Part shown: positions 1 through 12,127 of the stretch, piece by piece
Layout: every line of letters begins with the position of its first letter
How positions within the stretch are numbered: position 1 is the stretch's first letter
NCBI RefSeq assembly: GCF_002878395.1
Contig: NC_061118.1
Coordinates: forward strand, 127,802,776-127,866,775
Direction: 5' to 3'
DNA from: Capsicum annuum
Lineage: Eukaryota; Streptophyta; Magnoliopsida; Solanales; Solanaceae
DNA: 64,000 nucleotides
Notes under the pieces: generated by a model
What the model was told of the DNA's origin: nothing
Database searches by the model: none
What the model saw: only the letters and a program-made list of their open reading frames with translations
Made by a program: the position numbers and the translations under genes

Positions 1-600
1 ACAATGCTGAAAGGCCAAATTATGGTAATGCCTACAACATGAATTATCAGTCTCAGCCTTGAAATGCTCAACAATAATAAATTCAACAACCATAGACTCA
101 AGGAAATTAGTGAACTAGCAACTTGGAAGAGATGATGAAGTAGGTTCTAGCAAATCAAACATAGTTGGCTGTAGATGTAAAAAATAGCAAGCGGACCAGA
201 GAAGTTTAGAGTTGCAGTTAGGTAAGTTGCAAGATGCATTGAATACTAGGCCTCAAGGTGGTTTGCCAGGAGATATAAAAAATCCAAAATAAGTAATGGC
301 AATCACTTTGAGGAGTGGTAAAGAGCTTCAAAGAGAACATCCCAAGATAACAAACAAGGTATATGCCGATTTGACTCCCCCACAGGCAAATAAAAAAGTT
401 TTTGAAAAGTCAAGGAAGTCTGAGTACTAGAAAGAAAAAGTTGTTGAATAAGTGAAGATGATGGCGCCACTTCCTTTTCCTCAGCGGCAAATAAAAGCAA
501 AGGAGGATACTTGTTTTAAAAAGTTCTTTGACATGTTCAGAGAGCTACATATTAACTTACCTCTTTAGATATTTTACATGGTATGCCTAAGTACACTAAT
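1..600 (+). pseudogene. Athila gag C-terminal remnant
   Basis: Translating through several stops gives the conserved tail of Athila gag. Around 205-335 the reading shows a heptad-like stretch, then 'NTRPQGGLPGD' and 'MAITLRSGKEL', the typical gag/protease spacer of plant Athila elements. Gag forms the cytoplasmic particle that packages the element RNA. The N-terminal and core gag domain lie left of the window. Stops at about 293 and 428 and frame changes after 500 make it non-functional. The family call is good; the exact borders are not. Confidence 0.7.
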
Positions 601-659
601 TACTTAAGGGATGTGGTTGCTAATAAGGTAAAATTGCAAGATATGAGGTAATAACACTC

Positions 660-1310
660 ACTAAGTGGTATAGTTCGGTGGTAACACAAAAAATCCCTAA
701 ATAATTAAATGATTCGGAAAATTTTACTATCCCTATCCAAATTAGAAATAGATAGGTATTCCACACATTGAGTGACTTAGGGAAAAGCATCAATGTGATG
801 CCCTATCTTTGTTCGACACATTAGTTTTGGGAAATCCTTGACCTACCTCTATGCAACTGCAGTTGGAAGATGGTTCAATTGCCAATCCCAAAGAAATTAT
901 GAGGATGTCCTTATCAAGGTTGTTAAATTTGTTATTCTTGCTTACTTTAAAATTCTAGATTTTCTGGCAGACGAACAGGTGTCAATCCTCTTAGGGCGAC
1001 CATTCTTAGTAATGAAAGAAGCATTAATTGATGTAAGAGAGGGTACGCTCAAAATGAGGTTAGATGATGAAGAGGCTATTTTTTAGGTTTATAAATCACA
1101 CAACACACTCTCCCACTATAAAGACTTATGCATAATTACTGTTATTTAAGGGGATAAGTGTGGAGTGGTTGATCCATCAAAGACCTCTTCAGACATCCTC
1201 ATTGAGCTGTCTAAGCTTCTACCACTACCTAACATGATGCAAGTTGATGAGAATTAAAAGGCTAAAGTTGAAAAATCAATTACCCTTAAGAAGCCACACC
1301 CAAGAGGGGT
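660..1310 (+). pseudogene. Athila aspartic protease and linker remnant
   Basis: The retroviral-type protease would cleave the gag-pol polyprotein. Around 765-805 the reading is 'LSDLGKSINVMPY', the place of the catalytic D-(S/L)G-(A/T)S motif in Athila proteases. The open stretch 838-1083 then gives 'ADEQVSILLGRPFL' and 'ALIDVREGTLKMRLDDEE', the conserved C-terminal half of the domain. A stop at 1,084 interrupts it. The next segment to about 1,310 still reads like the family linker ('LPLPNMMQVDE', 'KKPHPRGV'). The expected RT domain does not follow. Frameshifts separate the two protease halves. Confidence 0.75.
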
Positions 1311-3002
1311 AAAAAGAATAAGAAGATGAAGATCAAGTGTGAGAAAGTGAAGGAAAGAAAATGACTAAGTCGTAGTTGGGTCGTCCCATGAAACTAAATC
1401 AGACGCTTCTTAAGAGGCAACCGAATTTAAGTGGGTATGTTTTCTTTTTAGTGTAGTTTTTACTTCACGTAGTTTTTGTTTTGTTGAGTCACAGGTTGAT
1501 TGAAATTCTGAGTACCAGAAACCTAAGCTAAAGAGCATGGATAAGAATGGGTGTGGGTTTCCATGGACCTCATTGATATATTAAGATGCTACTAGATAGG
1601 CCTAGAGGCCCTAGTGAGTATTTCTATCCCTTAATATTAAGTTTATTTAGGGATAAATTAGATTTTTAAGTGTGGGGTGGGGAAATTCCCAATTTTGGGC
1701 TCAATTTAAATTTTTTTGTTCAAGATATACTTGTTGGTGCTATTTTTTATTGCATGGTGAAAGTGTTATAATTATAAAATAAGTTGATTGTAGGAATGAC
1801 TACTTTTGAGACTCTTAGGCTCATGTTTTTTACTCTTGTACTTATTGGCTTAAATTTGAGTTCGTGCTATTGTTTGGTTAGGAGTGTGATAATCCTATTA
1901 AGTTGAACATATGCCATGTGCGTGTGAGGTTTTGATATATTATTTTTTTCATATGATGTATAGAACTTGCCTGGTGTTTGCAATGAAAAATAAAGAGTGT
2001 GGGTTTAGGAGATGATATAGGCATTCTTTGATAACATTGTCTTATACCCTCTATTGGACCTACCCTTGAGCACATTCCTAGTAATCCCGATTGAGCCTAT
2101 AGATTTTTCTTTCAAAGCCTTATGTGTATCGTAATCCCTTCTTTGATGGACCTTGATTTGATACATAGCTCCTAGGTGCTTTAATATAAAATTGAGTAAG
2201 TAAGGAGTTTGAAAAATATGAGGAGAAAAGGTGAAATTGAAGCACCAAAGTGTTAGCTATTGGTGTTCAAAAGAATTGTAATGTGTTAAGGAGGGGAGTT
2301 GAGTAATGAAAAAAGATTGTTCAAATTTAATGAGTTGTGCATAAAATACTCCCACCATAGTGTATGTAATTGAGCTTAATAAGATTGGGTGAAAAAACAA
2401 AAGAATGAGTCGGACAAAAATAGTGTAATTAGGTTGTTGGGGATTGGTTTTAATTGTATAAAGTGATGTATTAAAGCGCTTAGGGAAGATAGTCACTATT
2501 ATTCAAAAAAAAGTTCCTACCCGTTCCTTAGCCGGCATTACATCCTAAAAAAGACCTAATTGATCCTAAGTTCATCATTCTAATATTAGCGGAGTACTAC
2601 ACTAAGGGCAAGCGTATGGTTCAATGTGTGTAACTTATGAATTTTGTTTGAGAGTGAGCATAAATTAATTATGATACCCATTGTGTTATAATTTGTATTT
2701 ACGAGTGATTGTGGGTAACTCTCTTGTTGTTATGGACACATGTTTGATGAATATGGGTGATTTGTATGATGACCTTGATTAAGCAATATGCATGGGTTTG
2801 CCAGTTTGTGAGTCTATTCATGAGGCTAAGATGTTTTGGAGTAGTGTTCATAAGCTTTCAATTGTTTATTTAATAGGCTTAGTAAAGAAACTTGCATTCT
2901 GTGTAGTTATTATAGTGCTAGCTGGAGTGTCTTGCATGTAGTAGAAGTTAGAGTCTCTTTAGTTGGTGATGCTTATAGTTAAGCATTGTTCGAGGAAGAA
3001 CA
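1311..3002 (+). other. Athila 3' non-coding region
   Basis: About 1.7 kb between the protease linker and the 3' LTR shows no sustained reading frame and no RT or integrase motif on either strand. Long non-coding stretches before the 3' LTR are usual in Athila elements, so this is most simply the element's 3' untranslated region. Open frames antisense to it at 1,878-2,075 and 2,257-2,496 have no recognisable content. Confidence 0.55.
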
Positions 3003-3022
3003 AGGCTTTAAGTATGGGGTAG
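3003..3022 (+). other. Polypurine tract next to Athila 3' LTR
   Basis: A purine-rich run (AGTATGGGG core) directly precedes TGATATTGGG, the first bases of the LTR. This is the expected primer position for plus-strand DNA synthesis. Confidence 0.6.
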
Positions 3023-4664
3023 TGATATTGGGTATATTTATGCATTCTAGTATTTTTAGCCTTGGTTGGAGGATGATTCATATGATATATCGGTTGATAA
3101 TGAGATAAATGTGCATCTAAGTGTTAAATTAAATGATTATAATGCTCAAAGTGTATTCCAAACATGTTTGTACTTAAATGAGTTTTTTATAGTCCAATCG
3201 AGGAAACTAGAGTTTCTAACATGAGCTAGGTGCTTGTCTATTCGATCCCATTGGATTCTATTATGTTTAAAGGGTTAAAAATAATTTAAATATGTAATTA
3301 TGAGTGGAACAACTTTATGGTAATGTTCAAAGCTCAATTTGATTAGGTGTAGAGATGGATCAATAAGATGAAGATCAACATGAACTAGCCTTGTCTTAAC
3401 TGTTGTTTTGATTCATCGCAAAGGATATTGTGTTGCTATGATCTCTAATTTGTCGTGTGTGATTATGTATAAAGATTTGTGAGCTTAATATAGTGATATA
3501 TTGATGATATAATGGCTGGGAAATCCATTGGAAATACACCACAAGTCAAGGGATGAAAGATTGGACGATAAAGACTTAACCAAAATTTGGATGGCAAATT
3601 TTAGAGAAGGAACGTAGATAAGCCCGCACAGCCTTGGCTGGAGTGGTGCTCTACCATAGGCTCAGCCTTGGATGGAGTAGTTCTATAACCATAACGGCTC
3701 CCTCTCTACTCCCACACTCAATTTCAAAGTGAAATAGAACTCCTACATGGCTAAGGATTGGCTAACTGTATATACACACATTGTACACGTTTTTAAAAAT
3801 CTTTGGACATCTTGTAGGATTTAGGGGCTGATACAACTTCAACTTTTAGGTTTTTAGTATTTTAATTTAGTTCACTCATGTTCTCTGTTGTTAATTACAA
3901 CCTTGTGATTACGATTTTGACTATGAGTGGGTAGAAATCTCCTTTCCAAGGTTAAAGCCAAGAACATGCGTACTATTGTTTTGAATTAAGTTTGTTTGAT
4001 TTTCTTATCATTATTGGTTGTGTGTTCATCTTTAACTTAACTATTTGATGTATTTATCACCCAGAAAATACATTAATTATCTACCTTTTGATCTCGGGTG
4101 AGGGAATAGGGAGATAGAACACGGAGATGAACAAAGTATGATTTGCATTCTTTTATGAAATAATAATTCAAATTAGCGTCTAGGACAAGGATGTACTTAG
4201 ATGCCTTACTTAATTCAAATGTAGGATGATAGCTTTAAAACACCTAACTCTATTATTACATCCCCGCTCAATGATGTAGTTGTAAGGTTCGAATTAGGTA
4301 AACGGTTAGAGGTCGGGAGACCATGATCATGAAATTAACCCTATAAGTAAACAACCAAGAAAATAAAGTTAACAAATAAAGTTTAATGACTTTGTATGAT
4401 TGTTCGTAGTGCTTTAACCCTGGGCTTTAATCAATTGATTGTTTCAAGATTTTTATTTTTTGCATTGTTCACTTTTCTTTAGTTACATATTAGAAACTCT
4501 CTTTTAGTTACTCTTCCACAAATTGAATCGACACTGTGAACTAAAATAGAATCATTTTTGAATCAAGTGCCTGTGGGATCGATACTTCGCTTTAATTAGG
4601 CCACTTTACTACTGGATAACCACGTACACTTACTTGTGTGCCTCAGTGCTAATACCGTAGTTCA
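3023..4664 (+). repeat. Athila-type 3' LTR
   Basis: The LTR opens with TGATATTGGG after the polypurine tract. Its end carries the wording usual for Athila LTR ends ('CTGTGGGATCGATACTT' near 4,570). The exact end is ambiguous between about 4,645 and 4,664, because sequence resembling the host gypsy LTR (CCGTAGTT) starts near 4,654. Only one LTR is in the window, so pairing and target duplication cannot be tested. Confidence 0.6.
3620..3782 (+). promoter_or_regulatory. Repeat-word block and TATA-like site in Athila LTR
   Basis: Two related words occur: CAGCCTTGGCTG at 3,629-3,640, an exact inverted repeat with a 2-base spacer, and CAGCCTTGGATG at 3,663. They sit in an otherwise AT-rich LTR. 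A TATA-like TGTATATACACA follows at 3,768. By position this is likely the U3 promoter region. Function is inferred. Confidence 0.4.
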
Positions 4665-5532
4665 CAAGTTGGAGAAGAAATGTAGATATAAATATTGAAA
4701 TTGGTATTGGTTATTGATATTGTATATTGGTTGAATACCCCCAATGGGTCCTACCTCAAGATTAGTTCTTGGTGGGTGTGTACGAAGGTTATGAGATAAC
4801 CTCAGACTAATACCATTATCATTATCCTTATTGTATTTCTTACATTGTGCATCTTTATTGGTTTGCTTTTATGTTTGATTTGATGTATATCTATCCTATA
4901 TTTCTTTTTATGTTTGTATTTAGTTTATGTGAAATATTTAGAAATGTTAGTGGAGATGGTGTGAATTATCACTTAGGACATTTCCTGATGCTAGTGATGT
5001 GCTCATAGTGTGTATTTATATACCATATTTTCTAATTTTCTCAATCATCGTATTATACATACTGAGTACAAGTGTGATATATTCATTCATAGTGAGGCCT
5101 TTAGGTATTGATCTAGGTATGAGTTTATGGTACGATAGCTGAGTTCAAGCAGTAATTTGATACATTTGAGGTAGTGGCCGATCTATGCTTCCAGAAATGA
5201 CCTCCTACCTTATCCTATCTAGTTTGTGTCTTATCTTGTATTCAGAGAAAGTCTTGTAGCTTTTTTGGGATTATCAATTGTATTTTCTGACTTCGAGTTG
5301 TATGTAGATTGTTCTTACACTGTGACACTAGGTTTTAGGATAATTTTTGGCATTTTATTGATATTCCAATTTCTACTATTATTTATAAATTTTGTTTAAC
5401 ATCACTCTAGAATTCGCACCTTGGGTAATTATGACAAGCTTTTCTTTTACATATCAATTTGGGAGATTGTCTTACTTGTCAATGCTTAGCCGCGATAAGT
5501 TCCATCATGACCTGAGTTTCTAGTTCATTACT
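4665..5532 (+). repeat. 5' LTR remainder of the outer gypsy element
   Basis: The segment aligns by eye with the 3' LTR: the word 'CCCCCAATGGGTCCTACCTC' recurs at 4,739 and at 19,366, and 'TTTGATACATTTGAGGTAGT' recurs at 5,156 and 26,815. It ends at the primer-binding site. The first roughly 1.75 kb of the LTR is missing here, where the Athila element begins, and presumably lies left of the window. Confidence 0.75.
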
Positions 5533-5550
5533 AATTGGTACTAGAGCAAC
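5533..5550 (+). other. Primer-binding site (initiator-Met tRNA type)
   Basis: ATTGGTACTAGAGC follows the LTR end and is a decayed form of TTGGTATCAGAGC, the site complementary to the 3' end of initiator-Met tRNA in plant gypsy elements. Confidence 0.65.
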
Positions 5551-5717
5551 CAGGTTCATGGGTCTTATCAGTGTAAGAATAGGGTGTCTGGTAGAATCTC
5601 ATAGATTGATACGTAGATGTTATAATATATCTTTCAAAAACTTCCTTCTTTTGTTTCTTATTGTGCAAATCTTTCATAGTTTGTATTCTAAATTATGTTT
5701 CACTCATTTTTGCAAAG

Positions 5718-6212
5718 ATGGTGAGGACTAGATTTCATGAGGCCTAGAGGTGTTGAGCCATCATCCGAGAAGAAATCACAGTCTAGGGGTGAGTTGTGAG
5801 TCATGGATGGGCCTGTGGTAGAGGACATGTATGAGGATCTACCCCTTCTAGTATTGCCATCAGTCTGAGAAGATTTAAAAGTTCGTGATGGAATTGGACA
5901 TTATACTTAAATTGACTACTGCCCAAATGGTAGTGTCAAGGGCCTCATTATAGAGTATAATGGATCATATAAAAATGTTTGAGTCTATTCTTTGAGCTTC
6001 TTAAGTAGGTGCCAAGAGGGTGCACTGTCAGGGTGAGTTTAGTAGTCACATTCCATGAGATAGAGATTTTAAGGGTTCCTATAGGTACCATGGTAGACCA
6101 GTGTGAAGAAGCTTTCTAGGGTTCAGGTAGTAGGTCTTCTGGTTTAAAAGCTTTGGGTGGTCATGCATCCTTCTAGGGTGGTCGTTCTAGATCAATTATA
6201 CCTCTTCCTAGT
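5718..6212 (+). pseudogene. Outer gypsy gag, N-terminal part (core deleted)
   Basis: The start codon at 5,718 opens 'MVRTRFHEA' followed by a stop, as in gag N-termini of this lineage. The reading passes a proline-rich start region, then 'SIMDHIKMFESIL', and reaches a basic, Gly/Tyr-rich stretch (about 6,040-6,200) that normally follows the gag core. The central retrotransposon-gag domain of about 150 residues is absent, which suggests an internal deletion near 5,990-6,020. The frame is then cut at 6,213 by a minus-strand gypsy element and resumes with the zinc knuckle at 13,986. Confidence 0.6.
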
Positions 6213-6213
6213 T

Positions 6214-8593
6214 TGACACGACCCGCGATGGGTCCTTGTCATAATAGGCGTCCTAACTCTGATACGGACCAAAGACCACCCCTATTACCCGACCCTACAT
6301 CCAGCCGCCTGCCCTAAGTGGGCTGAATTTTAAGCATGTAACAATATAGTGCAACAGATCACATAAAGACTCTAGGATAAGCTCACAACCATGACCAACC
6401 AACCCGAGTCCAACCATCCCATACCGATAATCTAACCATACCAAACCATACAAAAATGCGGGCCATAAACCAAGCCATAACAAAGAATGCTCCAAAATAT
6501 AATATAATTAATCCCAAAATAAAATATGATAGAACAAGTAGAAATTATGTCTGATCATTCCAGCCTCGCAGCATATTCTAATACCAAGGATGACACAAAT
6601 AACAATCCCACCCATTCCAACCCAAATAAGTACCACAAAGACTCTAACCAAAACAGTAATTTAATCCGGTTGGGACATGCTCCCAACCATAGCAAAAACC
6701 AATATCCAAAATAAAACCAAAATGTCTAGAAATATCCATAACATCAAATGGTTGTTCTTGATTCAATCACTATGAAGGAGAAGTAGAACGGCTGATTCCT
6801 ACATATAATGATATACAACCTCTATTAGAAGGGTTTAGCGAGTGACCGCTAGCATGATCTCAGGGTAAGGATAAAAATAATACCATTTATAAAGCCAAAT
6901 AAAACCATCCATATGAACACAACCATATATATACATATATACAATATCGTGTCAGGAAAAGGGACCGGATTTAGCATGCCTTTAAAACCTTTACCTAGGC
7001 TGTGTATCTTTGCCATCCTAAACCACCCACAAGCTATATGGGTTTAGCTCGTACTATTAAGAAGACCCAGTGTGTGTAGCCTCATGACCAAGGAAGAAAC
7101 CCTTGGGATAACAAGTATATCCCCTAAATATTGTGTGATATCATGCACACGGTCACCAAGACCAACCTCATATCAACAAATATGAGTTTCCAATTTTGGT
7201 TCCCTTGGGACCTCCACCTTTCATGGCTTTGCTATACATCCCACAATTAATGCCAAATTAAAACTAATTTCCAAATCACTACACCATTATCCATTTATTA
7301 ACCAAGGCCATTGATATTGGTATCGTCATACCAATCCTTACTTGCAAGTATTATCCATAGCCAACCATAGAGAGGTTTAAAGGGACTTTCAAGTGCCCTT
7401 CCATTACCATATTAAACCACTTAGGAGATTCCATGATCCCCGAAAGCCTAACCATTTAGCCATTAACCTTTCCAATCCATTTAAACCATGCATATTTCCT
7501 TTACCAAGTTTTAAAACAAGCAATAGTTCTATTAACTAGTCAATGCAATGAATATATCATTATAAGCATTTTGTCAAATACATTGGGGGCATAATATGAC
7601 AAAAACCAATTCCAATTACCATTAAACCATTCCCATGCAATCCAATTATCTGAAACCACCATTAATACATATAAAAGCATAATTAAAACCATGAGAAACC
7701 ATAACTAAACATTTAATACCAAAACCCCTTAATCATATTTGAAAACCAAAAGCATACAATGAATGAAATCATGGAAACGTTCATAAACCATGACTTTAGA
7801 TAAAATTAACAATGAGAGAAGAGAACATGCCTTAAACCAAGATGATGATGAAAAGAAATCACCAAGACAAGCCTCATATTGATCCCTTAGTTGAAACCAT
7901 AGCTTTCCTTGCCCAAGAGCTCTTGAGGGAATTATGGATTGTTTAGAAGAGTTTCTAATCTTAATGAATTGAATAATAGGGTAAATAACCTCCCAAGTAG
8001 GTTAGAAGTCATGGGGCCTTATTAGGAAAAGTAGGGAAATGTCCTGAATACCCCCACTTAAGTTGCACCAAATTTCCATCACAAGGGTACAACTGACCCA
8101 TACGAGTTGTACTCTCTAATTCGAGTGGTACCCTACACTCGTACCCCAGCCTCAACCTTCGGATCCAATACTATCTTTCATACAAATAAGCAAACCAAGT
8201 CGTATTAGCAGCATATGAATTGTACCCTTCATTCGTACACTTGGCAGATTTAAACCCAAGGATGATTTGACACTATCCACCATACGAGTCTTGAGTATGA
8301 ATCGTACCTTAGTTTAAGGCTTATGGTGAGCCACTCGTACTCATATCTAGCCTAAGTAACCAAGTCTAAGATCAAGTTAAGGAACCAAACAATCTGTAAC
8401 CACCAATACGACTCGTACCCTAAGTCGTATCTATTCCAGTAACAAAAATCCATCCTACTAATCAATACTGATCAGTATACTACTAGACATATACCATCCA
8501 TACTCCAACATACAGCTCGTACCCATGAGTCGTATTGCTCTAGAGATCAGAATTTCAAGAAATTTTCTAAGTTCCAACAACTAGGTTGTTTCA
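6214..8593 (-). repeat. 3' LTR of the minus-strand gypsy element
   Basis: A 2.38-kb LTR. Read on the minus strand it runs from TGAAACAACC (8,593) to a TGTCA end at 6,214. It matches 12,128-13,963 over its right-hand 1.83 kb, for example 'AGGGTAAGGATAAAAATAAT' at 6,863 and 12,230. The left end (TGACACGACCC...CTTGTCATAAT) resembles LTR ends at 39,241 and 46,255, so those are related families. Confidence 0.8.
8085..8545 (-). promoter_or_regulatory. CGTAC/TACGAGT word cluster in LTR
   Basis: Variants of TACGAGT, CTCGTAC and GTCGTAT recur many times, on both strands, within about 460 bases near the LTR's own 5' end. The copy at 13,440-13,900 in the other LTR has the same layout with substitutions. 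The position suggests U3 control sequence. No convincing TATA box is seen beside it. Confidence 0.4.
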
Positions 8594-8605
8594 TTTCCCC
8601 CCACT
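8594..8605 (-). other. Polypurine tract of the minus-strand gypsy element
   Basis: On the minus strand GTGGGGGGAAA immediately precedes the LTR start TGAAACAACC, the expected plus-strand primer position. Confidence 0.65.
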
Positions 8606-8779
8606 AGGAACATTTGTCCCTAAATGATAGACAAGGTAGGGGTAACCAGACGCACGAGTCATTTGCATTATCAAATATATTTCAATATTTAACAAAGTTT
8701 GAAAAACTAAGAGGCAAAGATACTAATCTTTCCTTTAACAAACTCTGAAAATAAAAATGTGTTGAAGACATATACCTTC

Positions 8780-9990
8780 CGCACGAATCCTAGGAACAAA
8801 AATAAATGTGGTTATTTGGACTTCATATCCTCCTCCGCTTACCATGTAGCTTCTTCCCCCTTATGGTTCAGCCAAAGAACCTTAAATAAAGCCATATACT
8901 TTGTCTGCAACCAGTGAACCTGCCTATCCAAGATCTTGATCGGAACTTCTTCATATGACAAAGAATCCGTGATACCTAATTTTTCTAAAGGAATAACCGA
9001 AGAAGGATCACCAATGAACTTTCTCAACATGGAAACATGAAAGACCGGATGAACCAAGATCAAGCTAGAAGGTAACTCCAGCTTATAGGACACATTACCA
9101 ACTCTCTGCAAAATCTCATAAGGACCCACATACCCGAAACTAAGCTTCCCGTTTTTGCCAAACTGCACTACTTCCTTCATGGGAGATACCTTAAGGAAAA
9201 ACTTATCCCCAACCTCAAGTTCCAAGTCTCTATGCCTAACATCCGCATAGGACTTTTGGTGACCTTCGGTAGACTTAAGTCTATCCCAAATTACCTTCAC
9301 CTTCTCCATAGCCTGGTAGACCAAATCTGGACCAAACATGTCTGCCTCACCAAGCTCAAACCAACCAATAGGAGATCTACACCTTTTACCATACAATGCC
9401 TCAAAAGGGGCCATACCAATACTAGAATGATAGTTATTGTTGTAAAAAACCTCAACTAAAGGTAGATGCTCAACCCAATTGCCACCATAATCAATCACAT
9501 AGTCCTAAACCATATCCTCTAGTGTCTGAATAGTTCTCTTCGCTTGCCCATCCATCTATAGATAGAAAGAAGTACTCAGACTCATCTTAGTTCCCAACCC
9601 TCTCTCAAAAGACCGCCAGAAGTGAGATATAACTGCGTGCCACGATCAAAAATAATCAAAATAGGCATCCCATACGGCATTATAATCTCCTTAAGAAACA
9701 ACTTAGCACAATCCTCTATTAAGAAGGTAGTCTGCACTAGCAAAAGGTGAGCAAACTTAGTCATCCTATCCTAGATAACCTAAATCGAATCATATTAATT
9801 CTGAGACCAAGGAAGACCGATAATGAAGTTCATATTAATCACTTCCTAGTTCCACTCGAGAAAATCAATTTCTTGATACGACCATCTAGGACTTATGTGC
9901 TCAACCTTAAACTGTTGACACATCATTCACTTGGCCACGAAATTAGACATATACCTCTTCATGTCATTCCATAAATAGATCTCCTTGGGA
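8780..9990 (-). pseudogene. Gypsy integrase with chromo-like C-terminus
   Basis: Integrase would join the cDNA to host DNA; the C-terminal chromo-like region is thought to guide target choice in chromoviruses. The reading runs from the core ('MTKFAHLLLVQTTF' near 9,760, 'FDRGTQLYLTS' near 9,640, 'RTIQTLEDMV' near 9,520) through a clean 219-codon stretch 9,498-8,839. That stretch holds 'YHSSIGMAPFEALYGKRC', the linker 'FGKNGKLSFGYVGPYEILQR', 'HPVFHVSMLRK', and the tail 'VPIKILDRQVHWLQTK' and 'KVLWLNHKGEEATW'. Stops break the core, including one just before 9,498. It is the best preserved protein piece in the window. Confidence 0.8.
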
Positions 9991-10269
9991 TCATGATACA
10001 ACTTAGTCGAGCTAGGATGAACAACATAAAGCAACTTATACGCCTCAGCCAAAATCCTTTATCACAATCCATCGACATAAGGAACACAAAAACTACCTTG
10101 GTACCATAAAGTACCATCACAACCAATCTCAAACACCACTACCTTCCGCCCACCAACATCACTCTTGATTTTTAGCAAGATAAGATCCAACTCTTGCTTC
10201 TCCTTAATCTCTACCCCAAGAGATGATCAAACCACTTATTGCACCACCACACCACCATCCTTAGAGTCT

Positions 10270-11690
10270 AAGAGGCAAACTCCATGTTTAGCCAAGCGGT
10301 GAATATCCTTCACTAATTCCCGTTTTCATTCTCCACATGAGCCAAACTCCTTATGGATAACCTGCTAAAAGTAACAACAACAACATTAGCTTACTTGGGT
10401 GATAGTGACGACTTATATCATAATCTTTTAGAATCTAAAGCTATCCCTTCTGCCTAAGATTAAGCTCTTTCTGGGTGAACACATACTGTAAACTCCTATG
10501 ATTAGAAAAGATATCCACATGAACACCATACAAATAATGCCATAATATTTTCAAAGAAAATACAACCACCAATAGCTCTAAATCATGAGTAAGATAATTT
10601 TTCTCATACACCTTTAATTTTTAGGAGAATAGGCAATTACTTTCCCATGCTATGTCAACACACAACCAAGCCTTACCCGAGATACATCACAATACTCATG
10701 AACCTATCATTTCCTTTCAACAAAGTCAGAATTGGAGACGAAGTAAACTTATCCTTTAACTTCTGAAAACTTCCTTCACAAGCATATGACCAAGAAAACT
10801 TAACCTTCTTCTGACTTGACTTAGTGAAAGAAACAACTATCAATGAAAAGCTTTCCATAAACTGCCTATAATACCCAGCTAAACCTACGAAGCTTTGAAT
10901 GTCAGATGGAGTCATGGGTCTAGGAAACCTCTTTCCCACAACAACTGTGGATCCACCATGATCCCATCACTAAGAATAACATGACCCAAGAAAGTTACAA
11001 CATTTAACCAAAAATCACACTTAGAGTACTTGGAATACAACTATTTTTCCTTAAAGGTCTGCAACACCACACAGAGGTGGTTAGCATGATCCACCTTACT
11101 GTTCGAATAAACTAGAATGTCATCAATGAACACAATAATAAAAGATCCAAATACTATTAAAAAACTCGATTCATCAGATCCATAAATGTCGCCAGAGTAT
11201 TAGTCAACCCAAATGACATCACCAAGAACTCAAATTGCCCATACCGAGTATGAAATGCCATCTTAGGGATATCCGCTGCCCTAATCTTTAGGTGATGGTA
11301 CCAAAACTGAAGTTCTATCTTAGAAAAGAACTTGGCACCTTACAATTGGTCAAATAGATTATCTATCCTTAGAAGAGGATACTTATTCCTTACTGTCACT
11401 TCATTTACCTGCCTACAGTCAATGTACATTGGAAGGGAACCATCCTTCTTGTGCATAAATAACACCGCTGCACCCCAAGGACATACAATATGACGAATAC
11501 ACCTTTTATCCAGAAGATCCTTAAATTCTTCTTGAGTTTCCTTAAATCAGCTAAAGCCATTCTATACAGAGGAATAAAAATCAATCTAGTGTCCAGAATT
11601 AGATCAATACCAAACTCTATTTTTCTATCCTAAGAAAAACTATGATGATTATCCAAAAATAGATGGAACACCATTAGGTGTAGGGGCAAA
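10270..11690 (-). pseudogene. Gypsy reverse transcriptase and RNase H
   Basis: Read right to left, the segment starts in the protease-RT linker near 11,670, then gives 'ISIPLYRMALA'-like and '[19 protein letters not shown]' (about 11,490). It continues with '[19 protein letters not shown]' and an intact active-site motif FIDDILVYS near 11,140-11,103. RNase H follows at 10,939-10,350: '[19 protein letters not shown]', then a TDH-like stretch with many stops. RT would copy element RNA into cDNA and RNase H would remove the RNA. At least a dozen stops and frameshifts make it dead, although the catalytic Asp pair is preserved. Confidence 0.8.
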
Positions 11691-11717
11691 AGATGAAGCC
11701 ACAAGAATCTTTGTTTC

Positions 11718-12115
11718 CTACGTAGCAAACTTATTAATTGGACAATCCCTAAGCCGATGGCCTTCTTTTACCAATTCCCACTTTCCTTCCTCCACATGAG
11801 TTAAAATCCCCATGGATAACCTGTTAAGAGCATTAAAAACCACATTAGCCTTACCTAGAAGATAGTAAAGACTCATATCATAATCCTTGAGAATCTCAAT
11901 CCATATCCTCTGCCTGAGATTAAGCTCTTTTTGGGTGAACATATATTGTAGACTCGTATGATCCAAAAAGATATCAACATGAACACCATAAAAATAATTC
12001 TACCATATTTTCAAAGAAAATGCAACCATTAATAGCTCTAAATCATGAGTAAGATAATTTCTCTCATGCACCTTCAACTGCTAGGAAACATAGAAAATCA
12101 ACTTCCCATTCCTTA
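11718..12115 (-). pseudogene. Displaced second copy of RNase H C-terminus
   Basis: An open frame (11,966-11,718) reads 'HTSLQYMFTQKELNLRQR', 'LKDYDMSLYYLLGKANVVF' and 'LSMG', the C-terminal half of gypsy RNase H. It matches 10,310-10,690 base by base along its length but lies upstream of RT in element orientation, where gag and protease should be. The left edge (near 11,717) joins the protease-RT linker and the right edge (12,127) joins a truncated LTR. So the element is a chimera or was rearranged; two breakpoints can be placed to within about 20 bases. Confidence 0.7.
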
Positions 12116-12127
12116 AAGTTTTATCAA

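Larger units (their letters stand above)
1..3022 (+). mobile_element. Athila-type LTR retrotransposon, internal region (3' part)
   Basis: This is the internal part of a plus-strand Athila-lineage element whose 5' end lies left of the window. It reads gag tail, aspartic protease, post-protease linker, then about 1.7 kb without coding potential, a purine-rich tract and the 3' LTR. Athila elements normally carry RT, RNase H and integrase after the protease. None is visible here, so pol was deleted or this is a non-autonomous derivative. The element appears inserted in the 5' LTR of the gypsy element that resumes after 4,664. Confidence 0.75.
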
